A DNA stretch of 6,586 nucleotides from an uncultured Bacteroidota bacterium (GTDB lineage: Bacteria > Bacteroidota > Bacteroidia > Bacteroidales > 4484-276): contig CAIYZW010000525.1 of assembly GCA_903930725.1 (NCBI GenBank), forward strand, positions 1-6,586, written 5' to 3'. Shown here piece after piece: positions 1-6,028 of this stretch. Numbering within the stretch: position 1 is the first letter of the stretch; every line of letters begins with the position of its first letter. The translations under genes and the position numbers were made by a program. The notes beneath the pieces are model-generated. The model was not told where the DNA came from. It saw only the letters and a list, made by a program, of their open reading frames with translations, and searched no databases.

Positions 1-2335
1 AACCAATTTCGACGAATTTTCCATCCTTTTTAAGCAAAGGTTTTATTAGCCTCGATTTATCGTTAAGATAGTTGTAGCCAAATTTTGCCTGACGGCTGAT
101 GTTGCCGTCTTTGTTTAAATCGCTGGCAAGGCCGGTGGCGCGCATAAAAAATCCTGCACGGTGATGAAGGTTAATTTCGAAACCTTCGGAGCCATAATTG
201 TCAATGGTACGGATGGTTTGAAGTTTTACAGGCCCCGGCTTGAAGTTCACGTTTTCGGTGATTGCACCGGTGGGGCAGGTAGAAATGCACATTCCGCAGG
301 TTTCGCAATTTGTTTCGGTGAGCGATGTGCCCATGCTTGGAACAACACGCGTTTCAAAGCCGCGGTCAATGAGGCCAAGTGCTGAGGCGCCTGCAACTTC
401 TTTGCAAATCCTTATGCAGCGTGAGCAGAGGATACATTTATTATTATCAATTTCGATGTAGGGATGCGAAAAATCAACCTCATATTCCTTAAAATCGCCA
501 TCGTATTTATTTTGTTCGGCGCCATAAGTTGTCGAATGTTTTTTGAGGTCGCAGGTAAAATACTCGGTGCAGCCGCACTCGAGGCATCTTTTTGTTTCTT
601 CAAAAGCCACGTTTTCGCCTTTGTAGCCCAGCTCGACCTCTTTAAAATTGAGGCGGTCATCGGGAGGCATGGTGGGCATTTCCTGCCTGAATTGTTCGAG
701 ATAACGACCGAGGTAATTTTTGGGGTCCTGTTTTCTAAAATGATCCCGACGGCTCACGAATTCTTTTTTATCGGCCACAAGCGGTAAATCCATCAAAAAC
801 TGATGGCAGCTTCTGGTTGCAACTTTAGCCTGTGCAATGGCCTCGATGATTGTAGAAGGGCCCGAAACGCCATCGCCGGCAGCAAACATCGAAGGAATCC
901 CGGTTTGCAGTGTTTCGCGGTTACAGTCAATATCGCCCCATTTTGTAACCTTAAGTTCGCCGGTTTTAGCGTTGTTGTTTACATCGTTCAAAAACTCGAT
1001 ATTGGTTTTCTGGCCGATGGCTGCAAGGATGTAATCCAGTTCGATTTCGTATTCTGAACCTTCGACGGGAACAGGCCGCCTTCGTCCGGATGAATCAGGA
1101 GCGCCCAATTCCATTTTAAGGCAGGTTACGGATTTTAAATCACCATTTTGGTCTTTATTAACTTTTGTAGGGTTGGTAAGAAAAAGATATTCGACACCTT
1201 CGAGTTTCGATTCGTGAATTTCGATGGGATTGGCGGGCATTTCTTTCTCGGTGCGACGGTAAATTACATAAACCTTTTCGGCGCCGCACCTGATGGAAGT
1301 ACGGCAACAATCCATGGCTGTATTTCCGCCTCCGACCACGGCTACTTTTTTGCCTGTAAAATCATAGCGTTGGCCGGTCATTTCCATGTTCCGGAGGAAA
1401 TCAATCCCCGAAAAAACATTCCCGGCATCATCGCCTTCGCAACCAATAAGCGCACCGCGTTGCGAACCCACCGTTAAAATAACAGCATTGTATCTTTCTT
1501 TTAACTCAAAATAGCTAAGATTTTCACCTAATTTCTTATTAAAAAATATCCGGGCACCAAGCTCGGTAACGGCATCAACTTCTTTTTGAAGAATGTCGTT
1601 TGGAAGGCGATATTCCGGAATCCCGTATCTAAGCCAGCCACCGGCTAATGGGTTGGCTTCAAAAATATCGCACTGATGACCTTTTTGCTGAAGAAAGTAA
1701 GCCGCCGACAAACCACCGGGACCTGCGCCAATAATGGCAACTTTCTTTCCGGTCGAAGGAGCAACTTCAGGAATATAACGGGTTGCCGATTCAAGGTCAA
1801 TATCAGAGGCAAAACGTTTCAGATAATCAATGCCTACTCCGGTTCCTTCGCCCAAAAAATTACGACGGCAGGCTGCTTCGCAGGGACGAACGCACACGCG
1901 ACCACAAATCGCCGGCAGCGGGTTCACCTCTTTAATCAGGCCTATAGCCTCGTTGTACAAACCTTTTTCGATGAGCGAAATATAACCCTGAACATCAACA
2001 CCAGCCGGGCAGGTTTCCTTGCATGGCGCCACACAATCGGCGTAATGGTTGCTCACCAGCAAATCGAGCGCTGTTTTGCGGGCTTTGTGAACCCGTGGAG
2101 TCTCGGTTTCGATTTTGATTCCTTCGGTAACTTTTGTTGAGCAGGCCGGCTGTAAGCCACGGTAGCCTTCGATCTCGACCACGCAAACAAAACATGACGA
2201 AAACGGCTCTAATCGTGGGTCGTGGCAAAGTGTGGGGATATAAACGTCGTTGCGGTTGGCAAGTTCCAGAATGGTCTCGCCCGGAGTTCCTTTTACAATC
2301 TTTCCGTTGAGTAAAATATTTAAACTATCGTTCAT
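1..2335 (-). CDS. stnC: Large NuoG/GltD-like hybrid subunit of a Stn-type electron-bifurcating transhydrogenase (partial, C-terminus off left edge)
   Basis: The frame is open for 778 codons from ATG at 2335 to the window edge, so the C-terminus is missing. Visible domains, in order: a [2Fe-2S] ferredoxin fold with C37, C48, C51, C65 (CX10CX2CX13C); GltD/NfnB-type cysteines C101, C105, C109 and C144, C148, C152, C156 for two [4Fe-4S] clusters; an FAD Rossmann motif GAGPGG at 203-208; a second nucleotide motif VVGGGN at 333-338 followed by YRRT (359-362), the pattern linked to NADPH binding in GltD/NfnB; the closing FAD motif AAGDG (485-489); an extra cysteine group C584, C587, C589, C595; two ferredoxin clusters (C634/637/640/644 and C677/680/683/687); then the start of a formate-dehydrogenase/NuoG-like fold (710-778). 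By analogy to Stn complexes it oxidises or reduces NADP(H) and passes electrons to the NuoEF-like core. It starts 30 bases after the NuoF-like gene stops and lacks a clear Shine-Dalgarno. The Stn name is inferred from architecture and gene order. A standalone GltD or a formate dehydrogenase is less likely. Confidence 0.85.
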   Translation of the reverse strand, partial: MNDSLNILLNGKIVKGTPGETILELANRNDVYIPTLCHDPRLEPFSSCFVCVVEIEGYRGLQPACSTKVTEGIKIETETPRVHKARKTALDLLVSNHYADCVAPCKETCPAGVDVQGYISLIEKGLYNEAIGLIKEVNPLPAICGRVCVRPCEAACRRNFLGEGTGVGIDYLKRFASDIDLESATRYIPEVAPSTGKKVAIIGAGPGGLSAAYFLQQKGHQCDIFEANPLAGGWLRYGIPEYRLPNDILQKEVDAVTELGARIFFNKKLGENLSYFELKERYNAVILTVGSQRGALIGCEGDDAGNVFSGIDFLRNMEMTGQRYDFTGKKVAVVGGGNTAMDCCRTSIRCGAEKVYVIYRRTEKEMPANPIEIHESKLEGVEYLFLTNPTKVNKDQNGDLKSVTCLKMELGAPDSSGRRRPVPVEGSEYEIELDYILAAIGQKTNIEFLNDVNNNAKTGELKVTKWGDIDCNRETLQTGIPSMFAAGDGVSGPSTIIEAIAQAKVATRSCHQFLMDLPLVADKKEFVSRRDHFRKQDPKNYLGRYLEQFRQEMPTMPPDDRLNFKEVELGYKGENVAFEETKRCLECGCTEYFTCDLKKHSTTYGAEQNKYDGDFKEYEVDFSHPYIEIDNNKCILCSRCIRICKEVAGASALGLIDRGFETRVVPSMGTSLTETNCETCGMCISTCPTGAITENVNFKPGPVKLQTIRTIDNYGSEGFEINLHHRAGFFMRATGLASDLNKDGNISRQAKFGYNYLNDKSRLIKPLLKKDGKFVEIG

Positions 2336-2365
2336 TTGTTTAAAATCTTTGTGGTTTATGTTTGA

Positions 2366-4144
2366 TTAGGAAAGTGTGATAGCATCAAATTTACATCTCG
2401 AAAAACACTCGCCGCACTTGATGCAAAGCGACTGATCAATTAAATGCGGTTGTTTGCGGTCGCCGCTGATACAGTTTACAGGGCATTTTTTGGCGCAAAC
2501 GGTGCAACCGGTGCATTTTTCGGCCAAAATGGTGTAGGTGATGAGGTTTTTACAAACTTTGGCAGGGCATTTTTTCTCGGTAATGTGCGCGGTATATTCA
2601 TCCCTGAAATATTTTAAAGTCGTCAGAACCGGATTTGGTGCGGTTTGTCCAAGGCCGCAAAGTGAATTATCTTTAATTTGATAAGCCAGTTCTTCGAGTT
2701 TTCCGATGTCGCTTTCTTCGCCTTTTCCCTTGGTAATTCTTTCCAGAATTTCGAGCATTCTTTTTGTTCCGATGCGGCAGAAGGTGCATTTTCCACAGCT
2801 TTCGTCCTGGGTAAAATTGAGGAAGAACTTTGCCACATCAACCATGCAGGTACTTTCGTCCATCACAACCATACCGCCAGAGCCCATGATTGCGCCGGTG
2901 GCGTTCACCGAATCGTAATCAACAATCGTGTCGGCCAAATATTCGGGAATGCAGCCTCCCGAAGGCCCTCCAAGCTGAACCGCTTTAAATTTTTTGCCGT
3001 TGGGAATTCCGCCACCAAGTTTAAAGATAATGTCCCGAATTGTAATTCCCATCGGCACTTCCACCAAACCCGAATGGTTGATTTTCCCGGCAAGGGCAAA
3101 TACTTTGGTGCCTTTGCTTTTTTCGGTGCCATATTTTGCGTAAGCCTCCGGTCCATGTGTAATTATCCACGGAATATTCGACCAGGTTTCGACATTATTG
3201 ATGTTGGTAGGTTTTTTCCATAAACCCGAAACGGCAGGAAATGGCGGACGTTTGCGCGGCATACCGCGTTCGCCTTCTACCGAGGCTATCAACGCGGTTT
3301 CTTCGCCACAAACAAAAGCGCCGGCGCCTTCTTTTACATAAATATCAAAACAAAATCCTTCAATTCCCATAATATGGTCGCCAAGATAGCCGCGATCGCG
3401 GGCTTGCTCGATGGCTATGTTGAGCCGTTTGATTGCCAGCGGATACTCGGCGCGGCAATAAATTACGCCGCCGTTTGCACCGATGGCGTAGGCGCCGATA
3501 ATCATTCCTTCGAGCACGGCGTGCGGGTCGCCTTCGAGCAGCGACCTGTCCATAAATGCGCCCGGGTCGCCTTCGTCGGCATTGCAGATAATGTATTTTT
3601 CTTTTGAGATGCTGTTTCGGGCAAACCGCCACTTCATCCCGGTAGGAAAACCACCACCGCCACGGCCTCTCAGCCCCGATTTAATGATGTTTTCGATAAC
3701 TATTTCGGGCTTCATTTCTTCGTCGGCAATTTTTTTGATGGCCTCGTAACCTTCGTTGACTTCGTATTCCTCGATGGATTCGGGATCAATGTAGCCACAA
3801 TGACGCAGGGCGATTTTTACCTGGTCGTCAAAAAAGTTGTTATCCTCGGTTTTGAATAAATCGGTTTTAACCACATATTCGCGGATGGGTTCGTGGTTTA
3901 CGATGTGTTTCTCGAAGACTTCAACGGCGCGGCTTTCGTCAACATTTCCATAAATGTAGGAGCCGTTTTCGTCAATGATTTCGACAAGTGGCTCGCGAAA
4001 ACACATGCCGATGCAACTGGTTTTTTTCAGTTCAAAGTCGGCATGCTCAACTTGTTGAAGCTGCAATATTTTTTGATAGGTTTTGCCAGCTCCGGCAGCA
4101 ATTCCGCAGCTTCCAAGCCCAACGATTACTTTCATTTTTTCCAT
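2366..4144 (-). CDS. stnB: NuoF/HydB-like FMN- and NADH-binding subunit with C-terminal 2[4Fe-4S] ferredoxin domain
   Basis: A 592-residue soluble flavoprotein. It would carry FMN, bind NAD(H) and, in HydABC/Stn-type complexes, house the site where electrons split between NAD+ and ferredoxin. Layout: an N-terminal thioredoxin-like [2Fe-2S] domain (about 1-90; C13, C44, C48); the glycine-rich motif RGGGGFPTG at 161-169 for NADH/FMN; the flavin-site stretch GAGAFVCGEE at 273-282; an SLBB-like segment around 350-395; the N3-type [4Fe-4S] ligands C450, C453, C456 and C496, with the exact family spacing CX2CX2CX39C; and two ferredoxin clusters at the C-terminus (C544/547/550/554 and C574/577/580/584). 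That C-terminal extension is absent from ordinary complex I NuoF and typical of HydB/HndC/StnB. The start at 4144 is preceded by AGGAA six to seven bases upstream. It lies 47 bases after the NuoE-like gene and 30 before the hybrid subunit, so the three are probably one transcript. Confidence 0.93.
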   Translation of the reverse strand: MEKMKVIVGLGSCGIAAGAGKTYQKILQLQQVEHADFELKKTSCIGMCFREPLVEIIDENGSYIYGNVDESRAVEVFEKHIVNHEPIREYVVKTDLFKTEDNNFFDDQVKIALRHCGYIDPESIEEYEVNEGYEAIKKIADEEMKPEIVIENIIKSGLRGRGGGGFPTGMKWRFARNSISKEKYIICNADEGDPGAFMDRSLLEGDPHAVLEGMIIGAYAIGANGGVIYCRAEYPLAIKRLNIAIEQARDRGYLGDHIMGIEGFCFDIYVKEGAGAFVCGEETALIASVEGERGMPRKRPPFPAVSGLWKKPTNINNVETWSNIPWIITHGPEAYAKYGTEKSKGTKVFALAGKINHSGLVEVPMGITIRDIIFKLGGGIPNGKKFKAVQLGGPSGGCIPEYLADTIVDYDSVNATGAIMGSGGMVVMDESTCMVDVAKFFLNFTQDESCGKCTFCRIGTKRMLEILERITKGKGEESDIGKLEELAYQIKDNSLCGLGQTAPNPVLTTLKYFRDEYTAHITEKKCPAKVCKNLITYTILAEKCTGCTVCAKKCPVNCISGDRKQPHLIDQSLCIKCGECFSRCKFDAITLS

Positions 4145-4191
4145 ATTATTTCCTGTTCAGGTCGTGAAATGTTTGGTAGTTTCTCAAATTA

Positions 4192-4728
4192 TCAGGCAAC
4201 TACCTTTTTATTTTCCTGCTCTTGAATTCTGATGTTTTTAACGATTTTCACAGCTTCGGCGCCGGTAAGTTTGGCGTAGGTATTATCGCCGATCATCATC
4301 ACCGGAGCCAGCGAGCAGCAACCCAGGCAGGCCACCGATTCGAGCGTAAAAAGACGGTCTTCGGTGGTTTCGCCGTCAACAACTTTTAAAGCTTCTTCGA
4401 GCGATTCGGTTATTTTGGATGAATTCTGGACATGGCAGGCCGTGCCATGACAAACTTTGATGATGTGTTTGCCCACCGGATTTAGCCTGAACTGCGCGTA
4501 AAACGTGGCTACGCCGTACATGTCGCTCATTTCGAGGCTGGTTTCGGCGGCAAGTTTTTCGAAGGCCACCCTTGGAATGTAGCCGTAGGTAACCTGTGTT
4601 CCCTGCAACAGCGGTATCATGTTGCCTTTTTTGTCTTTATACTTTTTTATCAGATCATCAATCAGCGATAAATCCACAACATCCTGCTGTAAGTTCTCTT
4701 TTTCGTTTCTCACTCTTGCTATTCGCAT
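4192..4728 (-). CDS. stnA: NuoE/HydC-like [2Fe-2S] subunit of NADH-linked oxidoreductase
   Basis: A 178-residue protein of the 24-kDa thioredoxin-like ferredoxin family, matching the usual NuoE length. The [2Fe-2S] ligands are C93 and C98 (CX4C, in KVCHGTACHV) and C134 and C138 (CX3C, in ACLGCCSLAP). C137 is an additional neighbouring cysteine not expected to be a ligand. The N-terminal helical part (about 20-80) carries the family's IPLLQGTQ...YGYIP and MYGVATFYAQF segments. In complex I, HydABC and Stn assemblies this subunit docks on the NuoF-like protein and relays electrons near the FMN. It is the first gene of the minus-strand cluster. The ATG at 4728 has only an A-rich leader, as often in Bacteroidota. 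A GTG six codons in is a possible alternative start. No membrane subunits of complex I are visible, which favours a soluble bifurcating enzyme over respiratory NADH dehydrogenase. The stnA name is inferred from gene order. Confidence 0.92.
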   Translation of the reverse strand: MRIARVRNEKENLQQDVVDLSLIDDLIKKYKDKKGNMIPLLQGTQVTYGYIPRVAFEKLAAETSLEMSDMYGVATFYAQFRLNPVGKHIIKVCHGTACHVQNSSKITESLEEALKVVDGETTEDRLFTLESVACLGCCSLAPVMMIGDNTYAKLTGAEAVKIVKNIRIQEQENKKVVA

Positions 4729-5135
4729 GTTTTCGGTTTTTTATAGAAGGCATAAAAGTAAATATTGTTTCAAAAGGGTAATCTATTGACTATAAATTTA
4801 AATGCGGTCTAAATTAGTGTACTGCGGTTTTGCTCATTATTAGCGAGATACAGGAAATGTAAAAAGTTAAATTTAGATGGAACCATGTAAATTTTTGGAA
4901 TTTATGATAATTGGTGCTTCCAGGTTTGACGATTCTTCAAAGTCTGGTTCCCGGTAAACCTGATTGCATCCGAAAGAATGATCAGCGTTTAAATGAGCGG
5001 ATTTCGATGAAATCAGATTAAGGTAAAAAGATTTCCAAAATCTAAAGATACCTCCATCTTCAAGCATTCATAAAATAATATGTTTGATGATTGTAGGCTA
5101 ACGAAACCCGCAAATCAGCAAATTTCCCTTCAAAG
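4729..5135. other. Gene-poor region upstream of the Stn-like operon
   Basis: About 400 A/T-rich bases separate the first gene of the minus-strand operon from the repeat-bearing region. The promoter of the operon should lie in the part nearest 4728. On the minus strand TACTTTTA at 4760-4753 is one base from the Bacteroidota -7 consensus TAnnTTTG, but no -33 element sits at the right distance, so no promoter is called. A 64-codon open frame on the minus strand (4873-5067) shows no recognisable motif and no ribosome binding site. No tRNA, riboswitch or strong hairpin was seen. Confidence 0.5.
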
Positions 5136-5480
5136 ATGCTTCCGAACCCTTGGAAGGATAAAATATTGCCTCGGAATGAGCTACAGACGGTCAAGAATGA
5201 GCTACGAACGATCAAGAATGAGCTTCGAACGGTCAAGAATGAGCTACGAACGATCAAGAATGAGCTACGAACGGTCCGGAATGAGCTTCGAACGGTCCGG
5301 AATGAGCTACGAACGATCAAGAATGAGCTACGAACGGTCAAGAATGAGCTACGAACGGTCAAGAATGAGCTACGAACGATCAAGAATAAGCTACGAACGA
5401 TCAAGAATGAGCTACGAACGATCAAGAATGAACTACGAACGGTCCGGAATGAGCCTCGAACGATCCGGAATATATTTTGA
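5136..5480 (+). CDS. Candidate heptad-repeat (coiled-coil) protein encoded across the tandem array; possibly the N-terminal piece of a broken gene
   Basis: A 114-residue frame starting at ATG 5136 (MLPNPWKDK...) and made almost entirely of 14 copies of a seven-residue unit, NELRT[V/I][K/R]. Leu at position 3 and Val/Ile at position 6 of each unit give the alternating 3-4 hydrophobic spacing of a two-stranded coiled coil, flanked by charged residues. In this frame most changes between units are silent (CTA/CTT, GAG/GAA) or conservative (Val/Ile, Lys/Arg). Exceptions are Gln in unit 1, Lys for Glu in unit 11 and Pro for Leu in unit 14. Doubts: a 21-bp repeat without stops opens several frames at once. 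A second plus-strand frame (5080-5550, unit RSRMSYE) is longer and is in phase with the nuclease-like remnant downstream. No Shine-Dalgarno is seen. It may be non-coding or the stub of a decayed gene. Confidence 0.3.
   Translation: MLPNPWKDKILPRNELQTVKNELRTIKNELRTVKNELRTIKNELRTVRNELRTVRNELRTIKNELRTVKNELRTVKNELRTIKNKLRTIKNELRTIKNELRTVRNEPRTIRNIF
5174..5467. repeat. 21-bp tandem repeat array, 14 units
   Basis: Fourteen head-to-tail units, each exactly 21 bp with no spacer and no indel, plus a GAAT stub at 5468-5471. The unit starts GAATGAGCTACGAACG and ends with one of GTCAA, ATCAA, GTCCG or ATCCG. Variation sits in a few columns: A/T at base 10 (T in units 3 and 6), G/A at base 17 (seven each), and an AA/CG pair at bases 20-21 (CG in units 5, 6, 13 and 14). 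The first unit and the last four units carry the private changes, as expected if the array grew from the middle. Because 21 is a multiple of three, reading frames stay open through it on both strands. Confidence 0.97.
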
Positions 5481-5550
5481 AGCCCGCAAAAACAGTAAAC
5501 ATTTATATTTTTTACCGATTACCACCCAACAAGCAAAGGAAAATCATTGA

Positions 5551-5797
5551 GGTAAGCACTATGAATCCGAAATTATTGTTTACAATGGTGATGAGATAGT
5601 AATTGTGGAAGTCAAAACTATGCTCTGACCTTGCGAAGTGAGTGATTTTTATAAAAAAATGTGGAATGCAAAAGTCTGCTTGCCCGAAAACGCCAAAAAA
5701 AACTTTTAACAGCGCAATGGCAGTCATCACAGCCGATAGCTTCAGCTAAAAAATGGCAAAAATCCCCACCGATATGGGCTACCAGAGGGGATTTTAG
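5551..5797 (+). pseudogene. Degraded remnant of a PD-(D/E)xK nuclease-like protein (EVK motif)
   Basis: Translating from 5551 gives GKHYESEIIV, then YNGDEIVIVEVKT (5581-5619), a hydrophobic strand ending in E-V-K, the (D/E)xK signature of restriction-endonuclease-like folds. The frame then hits TGA at 5626, continues with a recognisable FYKKM segment, and ends at TAA 5707. After a run of eight A (5695-5702) the adjoining frame carries on with TFNSAMAVITADSFS, TAA at 5747, KMAKIPTDMGYQRGF and TAG at 5795. In proteins that join a heptad-rich coiled coil to this nuclease-like domain (DUF3782-like), an EVK strand is followed by a helix and then a GA-VA-like strand, the same order as here. The array just upstream could be the coiled-coil half. 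Upstream, TGA at 5548 and a frame change separate the two halves. The assignment rests on short motif similarity from memory; no activity is expected. Confidence 0.45.
5759..5795 (-). terminator. Possible intrinsic terminator (bidirectional hairpin)
   Basis: AAATCCCC with one more A (5759-5767) pairs with GGGGATTTT (5787-5795), giving a perfect 9-bp stem around a 19-base loop. Read on the minus strand it is followed by a further T, and it lies 20 bases past the stop codon of the small membrane protein gene at 5815, the right place to end the symporter operon. The T-tract is short, the loop is large, and the right arm overlaps the end of the nuclease-like remnant, so this remains a candidate. 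Confidence 0.35.
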
Positions 5798-5814
5798 ATC
5801 AGAAAAAGAACAAT

Positions 5815-6015
5815 TTACTTTTTTCCTTTTCTTGCCGAAAGCAGCATCAAACCACCAAAAACCAGCATCAAAATGCCTGTCCAGAGGTTAATATTTCGGC
5901 CGAGCGAGCGGGCATAAAGTTCGGTATCGTTTATTGTGATTAGTCCGAAAACAGCGAGAATAAGCCCAAGAATGGCAAAAAGCAGCCCTATCGGAAATCG
6001 AATATCCATATCCAT
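5815..6015 (-). CDS. Small two-helix membrane protein downstream of the symporter
   Basis: A 66-residue protein with two hydrophobic segments: about residues 6-26 (RFPIGLLFAILGLILAVFGL) and 47-64 (LWTGILMLVFGGLMLL). A short polar loop containing ELYARSLGRNINLW joins them, and a basic tail (RKGKK) follows. The start is set at ATG 6015 because a perfect AGGAGG lies seven bases upstream. A longer frame reaching 6102 would overlap the symporter and add a non-membrane N-terminus. The gene begins 11 bases after the symporter stop, so it should be co-transcribed and probably translationally coupled. Tiny two-helix partners are known beside other sodium:solute symporters (for example DUF485 with ActP and DUF997 with PanF), which suggests an accessory subunit. 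I do not recognise this family by name and the function is inferred from context only. Confidence 0.8.
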   Translation of the reverse strand: MDMDIRFPIGLLFAILGLILAVFGLITINDTELYARSLGRNINLWTGILMLVFGGLMLLSARKGKK

Positions 6016-6022
6016 ATTTTTT

Positions 6023-6028
6023 CCTCCT
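6023..6028 (-). promoter_or_regulatory. Shine-Dalgarno AGGAGG overlapping the symporter stop codon
   Basis: On the minus strand the sequence runs TAGGAGG, then seven bases, then ATG at 6015. The TAG stop of the symporter (6029-6027) shares its AG with AGGAGG. This fixes the start of the 66-residue protein and implies that ribosomes finishing the symporter sit on its initiation site. It is the strongest ribosome binding site in the window; the other minus-strand starts have weak or no such site. Confidence 0.8.

Noticed and set aside
1..2335. Glutamate synthase small subunit or stand-alone NfnB
   Set aside because: The GltD-like part is internal, between a [2Fe-2S] domain and NuoG-type ferredoxin clusters, and no GltB or NfnA neighbour is seen.
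2678..3223. Long plus-strand open frame inside the NuoF-like gene, and similar ones at 1676-2140 and 464-787
   Set aside because: These are antisense shadows of strongly supported genes whose cysteine motifs fix the minus-strand frame.
1..4728. Respiratory complex I (nuo operon)
   Set aside because: Only NuoE- and NuoF-like soluble subunits are present, with HydB-type ferredoxin extensions. The third gene carries an inserted GltD-like domain. No membrane subunits are in the window.
4921..4962. Inverted repeat CAGGTTT/AAACCTG
   Set aside because: A seven-base arm with a 28-base loop is expected by chance in A/T-rich DNA, and no T-tract follows.
4873..5067. 64-residue minus-strand open frame
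   Set aside because: No recognisable motif, no ribosome binding site and no supporting context.
5060..5425. Minus-strand protein with repeated FLIVRSS units
   Set aside because: It is open only because a 21-bp repeat keeps frames open. Unit changes are non-conservative here (Leu/Arg, Thr/Ile) and no start signal is seen.
5174..5467. CRISPR array
   Set aside because: Units are contiguous 21-mers without unique spacers, and no cas genes are visible.
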